DNA from: Casuarius casuarius
Taxonomy: Eukaryota; Chordata; Aves; Casuariiformes; Casuariidae
DNA: 64,000 bases
Reading direction: 5' to 3'
NCBI GenBank assembly: GCA_003342895.1
Contig: PTFA01000407.1
Location: 336,922 to 400,921, forward strand
Under the pieces are notes generated by a model, which saw only the letters and a program-made list of their open reading frames with translations, searched no databases and was not told the origin of the DNA. The position numbers and the translations under genes are program-made. Shown in pieces: positions 13,701-29,800 of the stretch (position 1 is the stretch's first letter; the number at the start of each line of letters is the position of its first letter).

Positions 13701-16700
13701 TGTACCATTTCTTCCAATATTATGATATAAGCTTTGAAGGCAGAAAGAAAACCCCTTTCCAAGTTTCCTCTCATGAACACATAATAAAGATATCTTCCTG
13801 CAGAGGCTTTGCTCTTTTACAGCTTTCTGAACACCGCTAAAACACTACCAGATGACTGCCTTGTTCACTTCTGTCTCAATTTTCCTAATACCAACCAATC
13901 TAGTCTCAATTTCAGTACTCAGCTACTCATGAACTGACAGAACTTACTGAGTATTAATTAAAAAAATTACAAAGTACTAAACTACCAAAAGGAAATTCAG
14001 GAATTCATTTTAGTTTAAATGTTTATGCCAGGACAGAGGAGCTGAGGAAAAGACATGTACACTACAGATGTCTAAAAGGCAAAATTTATTGTTCAAATTC
14101 CAGTTCCTTCCTCCTTGCCTAGCTTTCAATTTCTCTGTCGAATTTATTCTTGGTATTCATACAAACTGGGATATAGCTTATGTGAAAAAGTTGTACAGTA
14201 TATTGTAAAGACATTTGCAGTCAACATTTGGAAGACGTAAACAGCGCTATTAGCATGAAACCTGAGCACAGAATCCACAGAAAGCAGCTTTACAGATCAA
14301 TCCCAAAGGGCACCAATCTAAGGGATGCACCGTTGTCAAGATTTCTTCACTAAGCAGAGCAACGAAGACACCTTATGGAGTTACGTAACAGAAATTACAT
14401 GGCACATACATGGGCCAATTTATTAAAGAAAATAAGTATCTTCAGCTTTATTTGTCTGATGGGAAAACTGAAGGAGTAAGACTGACATGGCACTCCAAAG
14501 GAAATATATTTGAAGCTAATGGGAGGCGCAAGTGTTCAGCACCTCGGGGTGGGGGGGAAAGGTCTAAATGATCTGTTTGCAAGCTGTCATGAGTGGGTGC
14601 CTAAACCAGAAATGGAATTTGCATATCCCAAAAGACAGTCCTTAATCAAAGCTTACATATTCAAAGCGATCCTTGCAGAGCTGAACCATGAGATGAAGAA
14701 ACACAAGTCCGGAGAACCAGAGGCACCACATGACCACTTCTTCCACTGTCTGAACATTCAACACGCCAAAAATAAAGATGAACTTGTAGAAAATGAAATT
14801 CCAGAATTTATCCTTGAGATGCTGAAAAGGAAGACACTTGGTTACTGTAGTGAAAGCACCAACTACTCACCTGCATAAAACTGCCTGCCCATAGCCGATA
14901 ACAGGCATGGGAGAAAGGGAGGGAGGGAGGAAGGGAAAAAGAGTAAAAAAGAAAAAAGATGGAAATAGCAACATGAAAATATGTTAACAGAAGACAGCTG
15001 CATACCCACCTAGAATAGTATTTGTTAACCTTAAAGAATCTCAAGCCATATTAGAAATACGAGAAGCCCTTAAAACCTGTTCAGTCTTTTGTACCACTGC
15101 AGCAAAATAGTGCAACAGTGCACAGCGCAGTTTCCTGCCATATTTCTAGAACGGTGCTTAGCACAAAGGAGGTCTGATCTTGATTAGATCTTCCATGTCC
15201 AAGCAATGTGGCTACTGGGCCACAAATACCAAGTTTTCTTTGCTAGATTGATTAGATTAACGGCCATGCTTAGTTAGACCAAGTGCCCACCTAACCTAGC
15301 GCCTTGCTTCCAAAAAACTGTCAAAAAGTACACACTAACTACCTTTCTCAACAAGTGCAGAGATGATTAAGAAAAGATGACAAAGTCTGCTCTTAAAAAG
15401 CACAATGCCTACAGCGAAGAACGAGATGGATGAGCAATAAAAACCAATTATTCCCACGCACACACAGTAGGAAAGAAACAGTACCATGGTCTCAAATAAC
15501 AGGTTAAAAAAAAAGCAGTTGGTTGGAGACAGAAAAATTTTATGAAATAGAATGTTTTGTTCAAGAACAGGCTGAAATCACCAGCAGGATAGTTAAGATG
15601 GGCACAGAATTCCTGCAGGATGCCGACATTTTTTGGCTCATCAACATTAATAAACAGCTTTCCTTTACATGAGAACTGGAGCATACCCCAGCTGCGCAAA
15701 AGCAAATGAATCCCACGCTGTTACTGCTTTTCAGGTCCGTTTTTAAGGGAGAAGGGAACATTCTGGAAGTTATCACTGGTTAAATCTCCACATCTTTACA
15801 GTCAAAGTAGAATAGGAAAAAAAAATGTGGCCCAATGCAATCTGGGAGTGCCTTGTTTTAAATGCACTTCACTTTATTATTATTATTATTATTATTATAC
15901 CAGTATGATTCACGCAACTGCTGCTGCTTCTCTCTTTTGCAGGAACTTGTTTTTAAGAAGTAAGGGCTTTACCAGTCCTCTTGCTGAATTTTTAAAAACC
16001 TTCTCACTTAGCCCAAGACCAGAACCAAACAACTTGAGTTTTCAGTCCTTTCACCTCCCTTCCCTGGGCACATGCCTGCCTACCCCTTTTGTACCCGAGG
16101 ATAGATAAACCATCCATCCAATGTCTTAAGAAAATACGTGCGCTCCTCCGGCAGTCAAGGCACAAAACAACATACAACAGTGAACTCAACCTGCCAGTGC
16201 AGATGACTAACTAACTCACTGTGAAATGCAGAGGAAGAGCTGTCAAACACAAACTTAATAGAGAAGAACATAAATATATATAAATATATAAATATTCTGA
16301 AATGAGGTGCAGTTTAAGAAATCTGACAACTTTTATTAAGGAAATAGGATTTTCAAGCTGACCGTGGGCTCATAAAATACAATAGCAACAATTAGAATGA
16401 AAAACTCCACTTGAAAATAAACTGCAAGCCTGTGGCTGTGGATATGAGCTAAGTAATACTTCCGAGACAAACTGAAGGGTTTCTTTGGTGGATTTTCTCC
16501 TCTACAGTTTTACTGGATAGCATTTTCCAGAGCAAGAACTCCAAATAGAAAGATCTAAATTTATACTGTTTTAAAAATTTACATTTATTGTGTAACTTTC
16601 AGCAATTTCATTATAGAAAACTACCCCAGTCATCTACCAAGAAATTACGCTGCCTGCAAACAACAGAGATGTCCAAGGCAACGCATCTGTCCGTCTTACC

Positions 16701-18482
16701 TGCCTCTCGCTAACACGAAGAGGACCAAACACCATGTACTGGATTAGTTTAGCAACCAGCATCAGGAAACAGCAGGCAGTGTTCACTAGTACCTGAAAAT
16801 AAAGAAAGCAGTCAGCAGCAAATACTTCAGCTCTATTCGAAAAGGGAGAGGGGTGGGGAGAGCAGGAGCCCAGCAGAACCCTCCATTGCTCACAGAATAG
16901 GAGAGGTTGTTTGTTTTATTGTTTTTTCTCTTTAAAGGTGAGATTTAAGGGTGGCCTCTTCCAAGACATGTATTGTACCTGATAACTCACTTGATTTTCT
17001 TTCTAGGAACACTAACGTGGTTGGTTTGATATACCAGTATACCCAGCAAACAAATCTACCTCTTTGTGATAAACTGATAGAGCTTGGCAAATTTTAGCAC
17101 TAAGAAACATGGAGCTGGAAACTTATAGATCACCAAGGTATTTATTTTGCTTAACCTGAAAATCAGAAAACTCCAGTTTGAACCTCTCAACTGTTACAAG
17201 ATTCAGAAACTGTCTCCAAACATATTCAACAACGTGTACACTCTCTGTTACTACACTGCTTAAATCCTTCTTGGGTTACAGCAGCGGGCAAGTGCTTTAA
17301 AGTGAAGCAGTAAGGAGCAGAACACACGGGCCCAGGAAAATTGTTTCTCCTATTTGACAGCGACGCCTGCAACTAACTTTTAAGCTGTACAGAGGGCTAA
17401 AAGGGGAGGAAAACAAGTGGCGAAGCAGCCTCATCCTGCCATTGCTACAGGACATTCAATCGGCTTTCCCAGGGCCCTTAATTGAGTTCCCAAGCCCAAG
17501 TTTCAAAACAGACTCCACAGGCTTAATATCTTAAGCATGTCCAAAACGGAAGTCTCAGCGGAGCGGGTACGCGGTAGAGCAGAGGTCTAAGAGGCCGCCG
17601 CCACCTCCGACCGACAAACACGGGATGGTCAAACAGCGACAGCCCCGCCGGGTCTGCTGGTACCTCGGGCTGAGCCTCTATTTCACCAGGCACCGCACAG
17701 AAACGAGGGGAGCGAGATTCATGCACTCGCACCGCTGTCGGGTTTGGCTTTCAAGACCACATAAACTCCCTTTTTTTTTTAACAGCAGTTAAAACGCGGG
17801 GCCGGGCGGCCGCGGCCGGCAGGAGCGGGGCAGGGGGGGACAGGCCCCGAGCCGCCGGCCCCGCCGCCCCCGGCCGCCCCGACGCGTCTCCCCGAGCAGC
17901 TCTGCGGGAGCAACGTCGTCTTCCAGGCTCCCGAGCCGCTCGGAGACCGTTCCCGAAGCAAAAAGAGCCTTTTGGGGCACGGGCGAAGCGGGTCAGGCCC
18001 TCGAGCGGCCTCGGGAGCACTTTAACGTCCCTCTGGGCCCCAGCGGCGCGGCGCGGCCCGTTACAGGCCGGACCGCGACGGCCCCGGCCCGCCCCAGGCC
18101 GGCGGCGAGGCGGGACCCGGGGCCGGAGAGCCGCCGCCGCTTCCCCCCGCTCCGGCCGGGCCTCTGCCACGAGGCTGCGCCGCGGCGGCCCGCGGGCAGG
18201 GGAAGGGAGGGGAGGGGAGGGGAGGGGGGACCCCGGCCCGCCGCCGCCCGGGCCTCACCCAGACGCAGAGGCTGTCGGAGAGCAGGTAGTAGGCGACGTC
18301 CAGGGCCAAGGCCGCGGCGCGGCGCGGGGGCTCCGCTCGGTCGGCCGCCGCGCCGCCGTCCGCCTCGGCGCCGCCGGGGGCCGGGCTGAGGGCGCGGTAG
18401 GCGCTGAGGCCGCTGCCCAGCAGCGCCAGGGCGCTGAGCGCCGTGTAGGTGCGCAGGCTGGGCCAGGGGAAGCGCTCCAGGA
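1705..18482 (-). CDS. AMFR: AMFR (gp78), ER-membrane RING E3 ubiquitin ligase, partial at both ends
   Basis: AMFR is a multi-pass ER-membrane RING E3 that ubiquitinates ERAD substrates such as HMG-CoA reductase. Visible coding exons, 5' to 3': 18259-18482 (start lost in gap), 16700-16792, 14657-14821, 12696-12848, 10280-10320, 9326-9458, 8344-8477, 6729-6839, 3541-3731, 1705-1808. All have AG/GT borders and compatible phases, giving about 454 of roughly 640 residues. Exons 1-7 encode the N-terminal membrane segments (motifs such as ERFPWPSLRTYT, VLVNTACC and THGMHTLAFMAAE match the mammalian protein). Exons 8-9 carry the complete RING, CAIC...CGHLFHNSC...CPTC, near residues 335-372. Exon 10 ends at SQLNAM, just before the CUE domain, so the CUE, G2BR and VIM exons lie left of position 1. 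No frameshift or internal stop was seen. The first 1,704 bases of the window are intron 10, with nothing recognised in them. Confidence 0.97.
8541..8590. repeat. (AAT)n plus a 13-bp tandem duplication, AMFR intron 6
   Basis: Five AAT units at 8541-8556, a short A-run, then two exact head-to-tail copies of the 13-mer ACATGTATGCCAG at 8565-8590. Replication slippage is the likely origin. Confidence 0.85.
15874..15898. repeat. (TTA)n microsatellite, AMFR intron 2
   Basis: Twenty-five bases of perfect TTA/ATT trinucleotide repeat. Confidence 0.95.
18194..18229. repeat. GGGGA tandem tract in AMFR intron 1
   Basis: About five GGGGA/GGGA units on the plus strand, about 30 bases inside intron 1 from the exon 1 donor. 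The transcribed strand reads as a CCCCT pyrimidine tract, and the non-template complement could form a G-quadruplex. Confidence 0.7.
18259..18482 (-). CDS. AMFR: AMFR exon 1, truncated by assembly gap
   Basis: Frame opens inside the gap at the second base of a Phe codon, then reads LERFPWPSLRTYT and ends at DSLCVW before a GTGAGG donor. By comparison with mammalian AMFR (MPLLFLERF) only about 13 coding bases including ATG are missing. The middle of the exon (residues about 40-60) is an Ala/Arg/Pro-rich, very GC-rich linker that is not well conserved with mammals. Confidence 0.92.
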
Positions 18483-18607
18483 NNNNNNNNNNNNNNNNNN
18501 NNNNNNNNNNNNNNNNNNNNNNNNNNNNNNNNNNNNNNNNNNNNNNNNNNNNNNNNNNNNNNNNNNNNNNNNNNNNNNNNNNNNNNNNNNNNNNNNNNNN
18601 NNNNNNN
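18483..18607. other. Assembly gap (125 N)
   Basis: Run of N covering the AMFR start codon and proximal 5'UTR. It sits between GC-rich exon 1 and five tandem GGGGC units, the type of sequence that often drops out of assemblies. Its length may not be the true distance. A single N also occurs at 6255 in AMFR intron 8. Confidence 0.99.
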
Positions 18608-18655
18608 CGGGCGCTGACTCACGGCGGGGCGGGGCGGGGCGGGGCGGGGCGGCCC
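18608..18655. promoter_or_regulatory. Tandem GGGGC boxes and a TGACTCA motif upstream of AMFR
   Basis: Five consecutive GGGGC units at about 18,625-18,650 form overlapping SP1/KLF-type GC boxes. A perfect AP-1/TRE heptamer TGACTCA lies at 18,615-18,621. Both are immediately upstream of the AMFR start, allowing for the gap. The motifs are visible; their use as regulatory sites is inferred. Confidence 0.45.
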
Positions 18656-19225
18656 CGCACCGGAGCGCGGGGGCAGGAGCGACGCGGGGCCGCGTTGTCC
18701 CCGCGAGGTGACACAGGTCCCCGCTCCAACGCAAAAGCCGGCAGCGCAGGGGCACCGCACATGCTCCCCGCGTCTTCCCCGGAAAAACCAGAAAGGGAAT
18801 TTTATTTTCATGTTTTATCTGGCCCTCCGAAAGTACTGCGGGGTGTTTTTTCCTCCCCCCCTCGGGGGGCACAGCGGGACAAGCTGCATGTTATTTCGTG
18901 CAAGCCCTGGACAAACCGAAGCTTTCAGCTCAGTTCTGGTGAGCTTTGAACAGCCGCGCTCGCCTTTCAGTGTTCAAACTATCCCCCAACAGCAGTTCAG
19001 CTCTCCAACTTTTAACAAAGACACTCAGAATTATACTGCACCTACTTATACTTCTCAGTCTCTCCCTCAGACTAATTCCCTACTGGGGGATGCAGATCAG
19101 AGCATCTGAATGCTCCCAGAATAGGTCAGATCCTCCTCAGGTTTCCAAGGTCTCCTGTTTTCCTGAAGCAAAGTTACAATGTTTAAAATACGCTCCTAAA
19201 AAGTAGGACACAAAAAAAGACAAGC
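18656..19225. other. AMFR upstream / NUDT21 downstream intergenic interval
   Basis: About 600 bp separate the NUDT21 3' end from the AMFR 5' end (tail-to-head, same strand). The right half is AT-richer with no supported exon. The open frames crossing it also run through the gap and CpG island and show no splice-site or family support. Confidence 0.7.
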
Positions 19226-19243
19226 AGAATCTGATCCATTTTG

Positions 19244-19249
19244 TTTAAT
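19244..19249 (-). terminator. NUDT21: Poly(A) signal ATTAAA for NUDT21
   Basis: ATTAAA on the minus strand about 250 nt after the NUDT21 stop, followed by a T/GT-rich downstream element (about 19,206-19,225). No AATAAA occurs nearer the stop. Other, more distal sites are possible, but AMFR begins only about 600 bp further on. Confidence 0.6.
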
Positions 19250-19497
19250 GTTGTACAAAAAAAAATTGGTGAGTATTACAATGAAAAGTGATTAAAACAC
19301 TGATATCACGTTGCCATCCCACTATCTAAACAGTTGAGATTCACTTCTCTATTCATACAATAGAAAGTTCAGTGGCCTTCAGGAAAAAGAACGACATAAA
19401 AAAAATCCTTGCGTCACACGTATTCTTTTCTCTACATTTTTAAAGCTGTGCTCACAGAGACGGCTTCTTCTATCACACTCTTCAGGTGTATGGGAAT

Positions 19498-26478
<6,981 letters not shown>

Positions 26479-26627
26479 GGCGGCGCCGGGCCGGGCCGAA
26501 GCGAGCGCGGCGGGAAGCGGCAAGGGCGCGGGTCACTGCTCGGCGGCGGGAACCGCGTCCGCCATTAACCTCCCCGCCGGGCCGCACACACCCTCCGCGC
26601 GCCGCCTCGCCGGAACCGCCCAGCTGC

Positions 26628-26635
26628 ACTTCCGG
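26628..26635. promoter_or_regulatory. ETS/GABP-type site ACTTCCGG
   Basis: Perfect ACTTCCGG (CCGGAAGT on the other strand), the consensus for ETS factors such as GABPA, common in divergent housekeeping promoters. It lies about 150 bp upstream of the NUDT21 ATG. Function is inferred. Confidence 0.5.
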
Positions 26636-26836
26636 CAGCGCCGACCATAGAGCAGAGCAGAGCCGCTCTGCCATCTCCGCAAAACCGGCTCACTAGCCGC
26701 AGGGCGCAGCACCGCCTGCTGTGCTCTCACTGGCTTTTGGGGGCCGCGCTCGCCCCGCCCCCTCTTTCTCGTTGGCCAGCGGCATGTTGCTCCGCCCCCA
26801 CGCGGCCCGATTGGCCCGAGGAGCGGCGCGGGGGCG

Positions 26837-26851
26837 CCTGGGAGCTGTAGT
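26837..26851 (-). promoter_or_regulatory. ZNF143/THAP11-like motif ACTACAGCTCCCAGG
   Basis: The minus strand reads ACTACAGCTCCCAGG, close to the known ZNF143/THAP11 consensus core ACTACAATTCCCA. It lies about 30 bp upstream of the OGFOD1 ATG, so it may be at or just after the transcription start. That placement is typical of the motif in vertebrate promoters. Confidence 0.5.
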
Positions 26852-26881
26852 GTGGCGGGGCGGTGTCAGACGGGAGCGGGC

Positions 26882-29800
26882 ATGAGCGGCAAGCGGCGCG
26901 CGGCGGCGGCGGCGCCGCCGGCGAAGAAGCGGGAGAAGCGGGGGGCGCGCGCCGAGCTGAGTGCCGCCCTCGGCGACGCGGCGCTGCGGGAGCGGGCGGC
27001 GGCGGCCTGGCGCCGCGGGGAGCCGCTCCGCCACGGTACGGCGCGGCCGCCACCCCCCGTCCCCCCGCGGCGGTGGCGGGCGCCCGCCCGCTCACCGGCG
27101 GCTCTTTGTTCGCAGAGGCGGCGGCGCTGGAGCCGGCGCCGTTCCGGCACGGCCTGATCCCCGGCTTCCTGGCGGGCCCGGACTTCGCGGCGGCGCTGCG
27201 CGACGAGCTGCTGGGCCTCGGCTTCCGCCGGCGCCGCAACGACCTGCTCTCGCTGCGGCAGGTGGGCCCGCTCCGCCCCGCCCCGCGCCCCGCCGCGCCG
27301 CCGCCGCCGCTGACCCCCGTCCCTCCTTCTTTTCCATGGGCCGCGGCAGTCCGAGGAGCTGCGCGGGAGGCCGGAGCCGCACGTCGCCGCGCTGAGGTGC
27401 GGCGCCTTCCCGCGCCGGGGAGAGGCCGGCGCCCCGCTCCGCCGAGGCGCTTCCCCCTTCGGGTGCCTCGGAGCGGGGCGCTGCCAGCGCACGGGAAGGA
27501 AGGGGCCCGCTGCGCCGCCGGAGATACCGGGAGGGGGGAGATGCCGGGCGCCCTGCCCCTTCGCGTGCCACCCCGCCGCCCTGACCCGAGGCACAGGGTC
27601 TGCTTTATGTAGGACAGGGCCCTAAAATCAAACTAAAATCATTTTCTTGTAAGCACCCTAATCTGATTCAACCATTAACCCTCATCTCTTGATCATCTGT
27701 CATTCTCAAATGTTTATTTCCTTTACAACCAGTTTTCTACTTATTGCTTGGTTATTGCGAGTGATTCTGTGAATGCTAGACTTTTCCTGGCCAACTGCTC
27801 TAGAGTTTTTCAGAAATATAGCACCTTTGGCAGGAGTAGTAGCTTCAACTGTTTAAATAGTTGGAGGAGAGGTAATAATAAAAGTAGTTTTAGGCTTTAT
27901 ACCTTTGGTAATTTACTTCGTAATTCAGGAGGACGCTTACCCTGTGCTCGTCTTCCCAGGCATGCTCTGTCTGAAGAATTCCGAGCATGGCTTTCTGCTG
28001 TGACCCAGATCGAGCTGGAGCCAACGATCGACCTGTCCTGCGCTAAATATGAATATACTGGTCAGTCAGTAAGCGATCCTTTCCCCAAAACTTCCCTGGG
28101 TGTGTAAGAAACGATATTTCTGTAGAAGACCTAATTACAAAGCTCACCACCACCCTTTCCCAGTCCTAGGAGGTCCTATCACCCAGCAGATCGGAGTCTC
28201 AAACAAGAAACAAGCTGAGTCCAAATTACAGAAAAATGACTGCTGTAGTTGTGCTGCCGATGGCTTTACCTGGGCCCAGTATTGTTACAAGCCCCCCACC
28301 TTTTTGGAGACGTTCAGCCAGCGTTTGCTGTCCAACTCCCTGGATGTGTGTTTCTGTGTAAAGGGGGGTGTGTTCAGGTTCTACATGGCACAGTTTAGCT
28401 TGCAAAGTCTGATGCTAAAATGTCATCGTAGTGAGTCCAGGAATGGGTTACAACCGTAACAGCCTTTTAGTCATGTAAAATTCTATTAATTCTGCTTTTT
28501 TAAAGTCTCTTTGCACAAACAGTTGTTGGTCCAGCTTTTCTGTTCGTGCCCTCCCCCCAGCCCAGCAACAAACCTTCTCAAAGGGCAGTTGTGCATTTAA
28601 GAATAAGGGTTTGACTAACTGGTAAACTTAGGGATCTCTTCCCACTGTGTCCAGTGTCAGCAACAGAGGGAGGCACAACAAGAGGCATAGCTTCATAATT
28701 GTAATGAAATCTCATAGAAGGTAATCTCTCTGGATTAGTGATGCAGACAAGTAAAAATGCAGTTCTTGAGAAGGGCGTGTTTTTTCCGGTTATGTCCTTG
28801 CAGGGGGCAAAACCGGGAAGCAGCCATTGAAACAAATCAGAGGGTCATGCACATGATAGAAAGGCACTACTGTAGTAAAATTTGTGTAACTGCAGATGTC
28901 CTGCTGTGCCATGATGATGAGCTGGAAGGTCGGAGAATTGCCTTCATCCTGTACCTCGTGCCACCATGGGAGAAGAGCGACGGAGGAACGCTGGACTTGT
29001 ATAGCACAGATGGTGAGAGCTCACTCCTCAGCCTTTGATGACTGAAAAAGATGAAGCTTACGTGCTCTTTGCAGCAACTCTCCCCTCAGATGGCACAAGG
29101 AAGATTTTTCTCAGTCCAGGGAAGCTGATAGATTGGTAAAATTTGCAGCTTAGAAAGAGATGGGCTGTAGCAGTCTTTCCAGACTATGCTAATGCATGAC
29201 AGCTGAGGAAAAGGAGATGCTAGTAAAGAGGGGAATCCTTTTTTTTTTCAGCTGCATTTTTGCAGGGCATAGAAGTGGAGGCAGGATAGAAATGATGCCA
29301 GTAACTGTGCTGGGAACTTCTAAGCAATGGAGATAACTTCCCTTTCCAGCAACAGAAGTCCACTGATTCCTCATCGGTGTCTTGCTCTAAGCTCCATCCT
29401 TTACAGCCAGGTGTCTGACTAGTCACAGTGTCATAAAGTCAGAGGGAAATGATAGTTGCTAGCGAGCGCTAAGTCAGATCTTAACCAGAGCATGTTTTCT
29501 TCCTCTTCAGAACACTTTCAGCCACAGCAAATTGTCAAGTCATTAGTGCCTTCGTGGAACACACTGGCTTTCTTTGAAGTGTCTCCAGTCTCCTTCCACC
29601 AGGCAAGGACCTGCATTTTGTTCATTTTTAAATTCTCACTCTTGGGGTGATTCATTTGTATGTTATTACAGTCTTGATGGGAAGGGTAGAAGAGAAAGGG
29701 AGGGAGGGAGGTGGTCAGAATAGACACTCATGTTAAATGCTGCGTGTTAAAGGCTGATGACTTTGAGGAGGACAGGAACTGACAAAACCAACTCTGAGCT

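Larger units (their letters stand above)
17560..18800. promoter_or_regulatory. AMFR: CpG island over AMFR promoter, exon 1 and start of intron 1
   Basis: Base composition changes sharply from AT-rich intron to dense CpG (for example around 17,800-18,480) and falls back by about 18,800. It surrounds the AMFR first exon, as expected for a broadly expressed vertebrate gene. Borders are estimated by eye. Confidence 0.8.
26479..26881. promoter_or_regulatory. Bidirectional CpG-island promoter, NUDT21 (-) and OGFOD1 (+)
   Basis: The two start codons are head-to-head, 403 bp apart, inside a CpG-rich block of about 26,110-27,600. The interval contains GC boxes (CCCCGCCCCC near 26,753-26,762, CCGCCCCC near 26,792), an inverted CCAAT box (ATTGG, 26,810-26,814), an ETS core and a ZNF143-like site. 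I see no TATA box. The arrangement matches the short divergent promoter of the orthologous human pair. Confidence 0.85.

Noticed and set aside
17993..18811. 272-codon minus-strand frame crossing the gap
   Set aside because: It includes 42 unknown residues from the N run and is out of frame with the recognised AMFR exon 1.
26852..26881. GTG extension upstream of the OGFOD1 ATG
   Set aside because: It would add 10 codons with a non-ATG start and overlaps the ZNF143-like motif; mammalian orthologues start at the equivalent of ATG 26,882.
26863..27612. Long plus-strand open frame (249 codons) in the CpG island
   Set aside because: It is OGFOD1 exon DNA read in part through introns 1 and 2; GC-rich DNA has few stops. 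The spliced reading matches OGFOD1 throughout.
29603..29650. Extension of OGFOD1 exon 6 through the GC donor
   Set aside because: It adds 16 unrelated codons then a stop, whereas the GC-AG join restores the conserved SFHQVSEVL.
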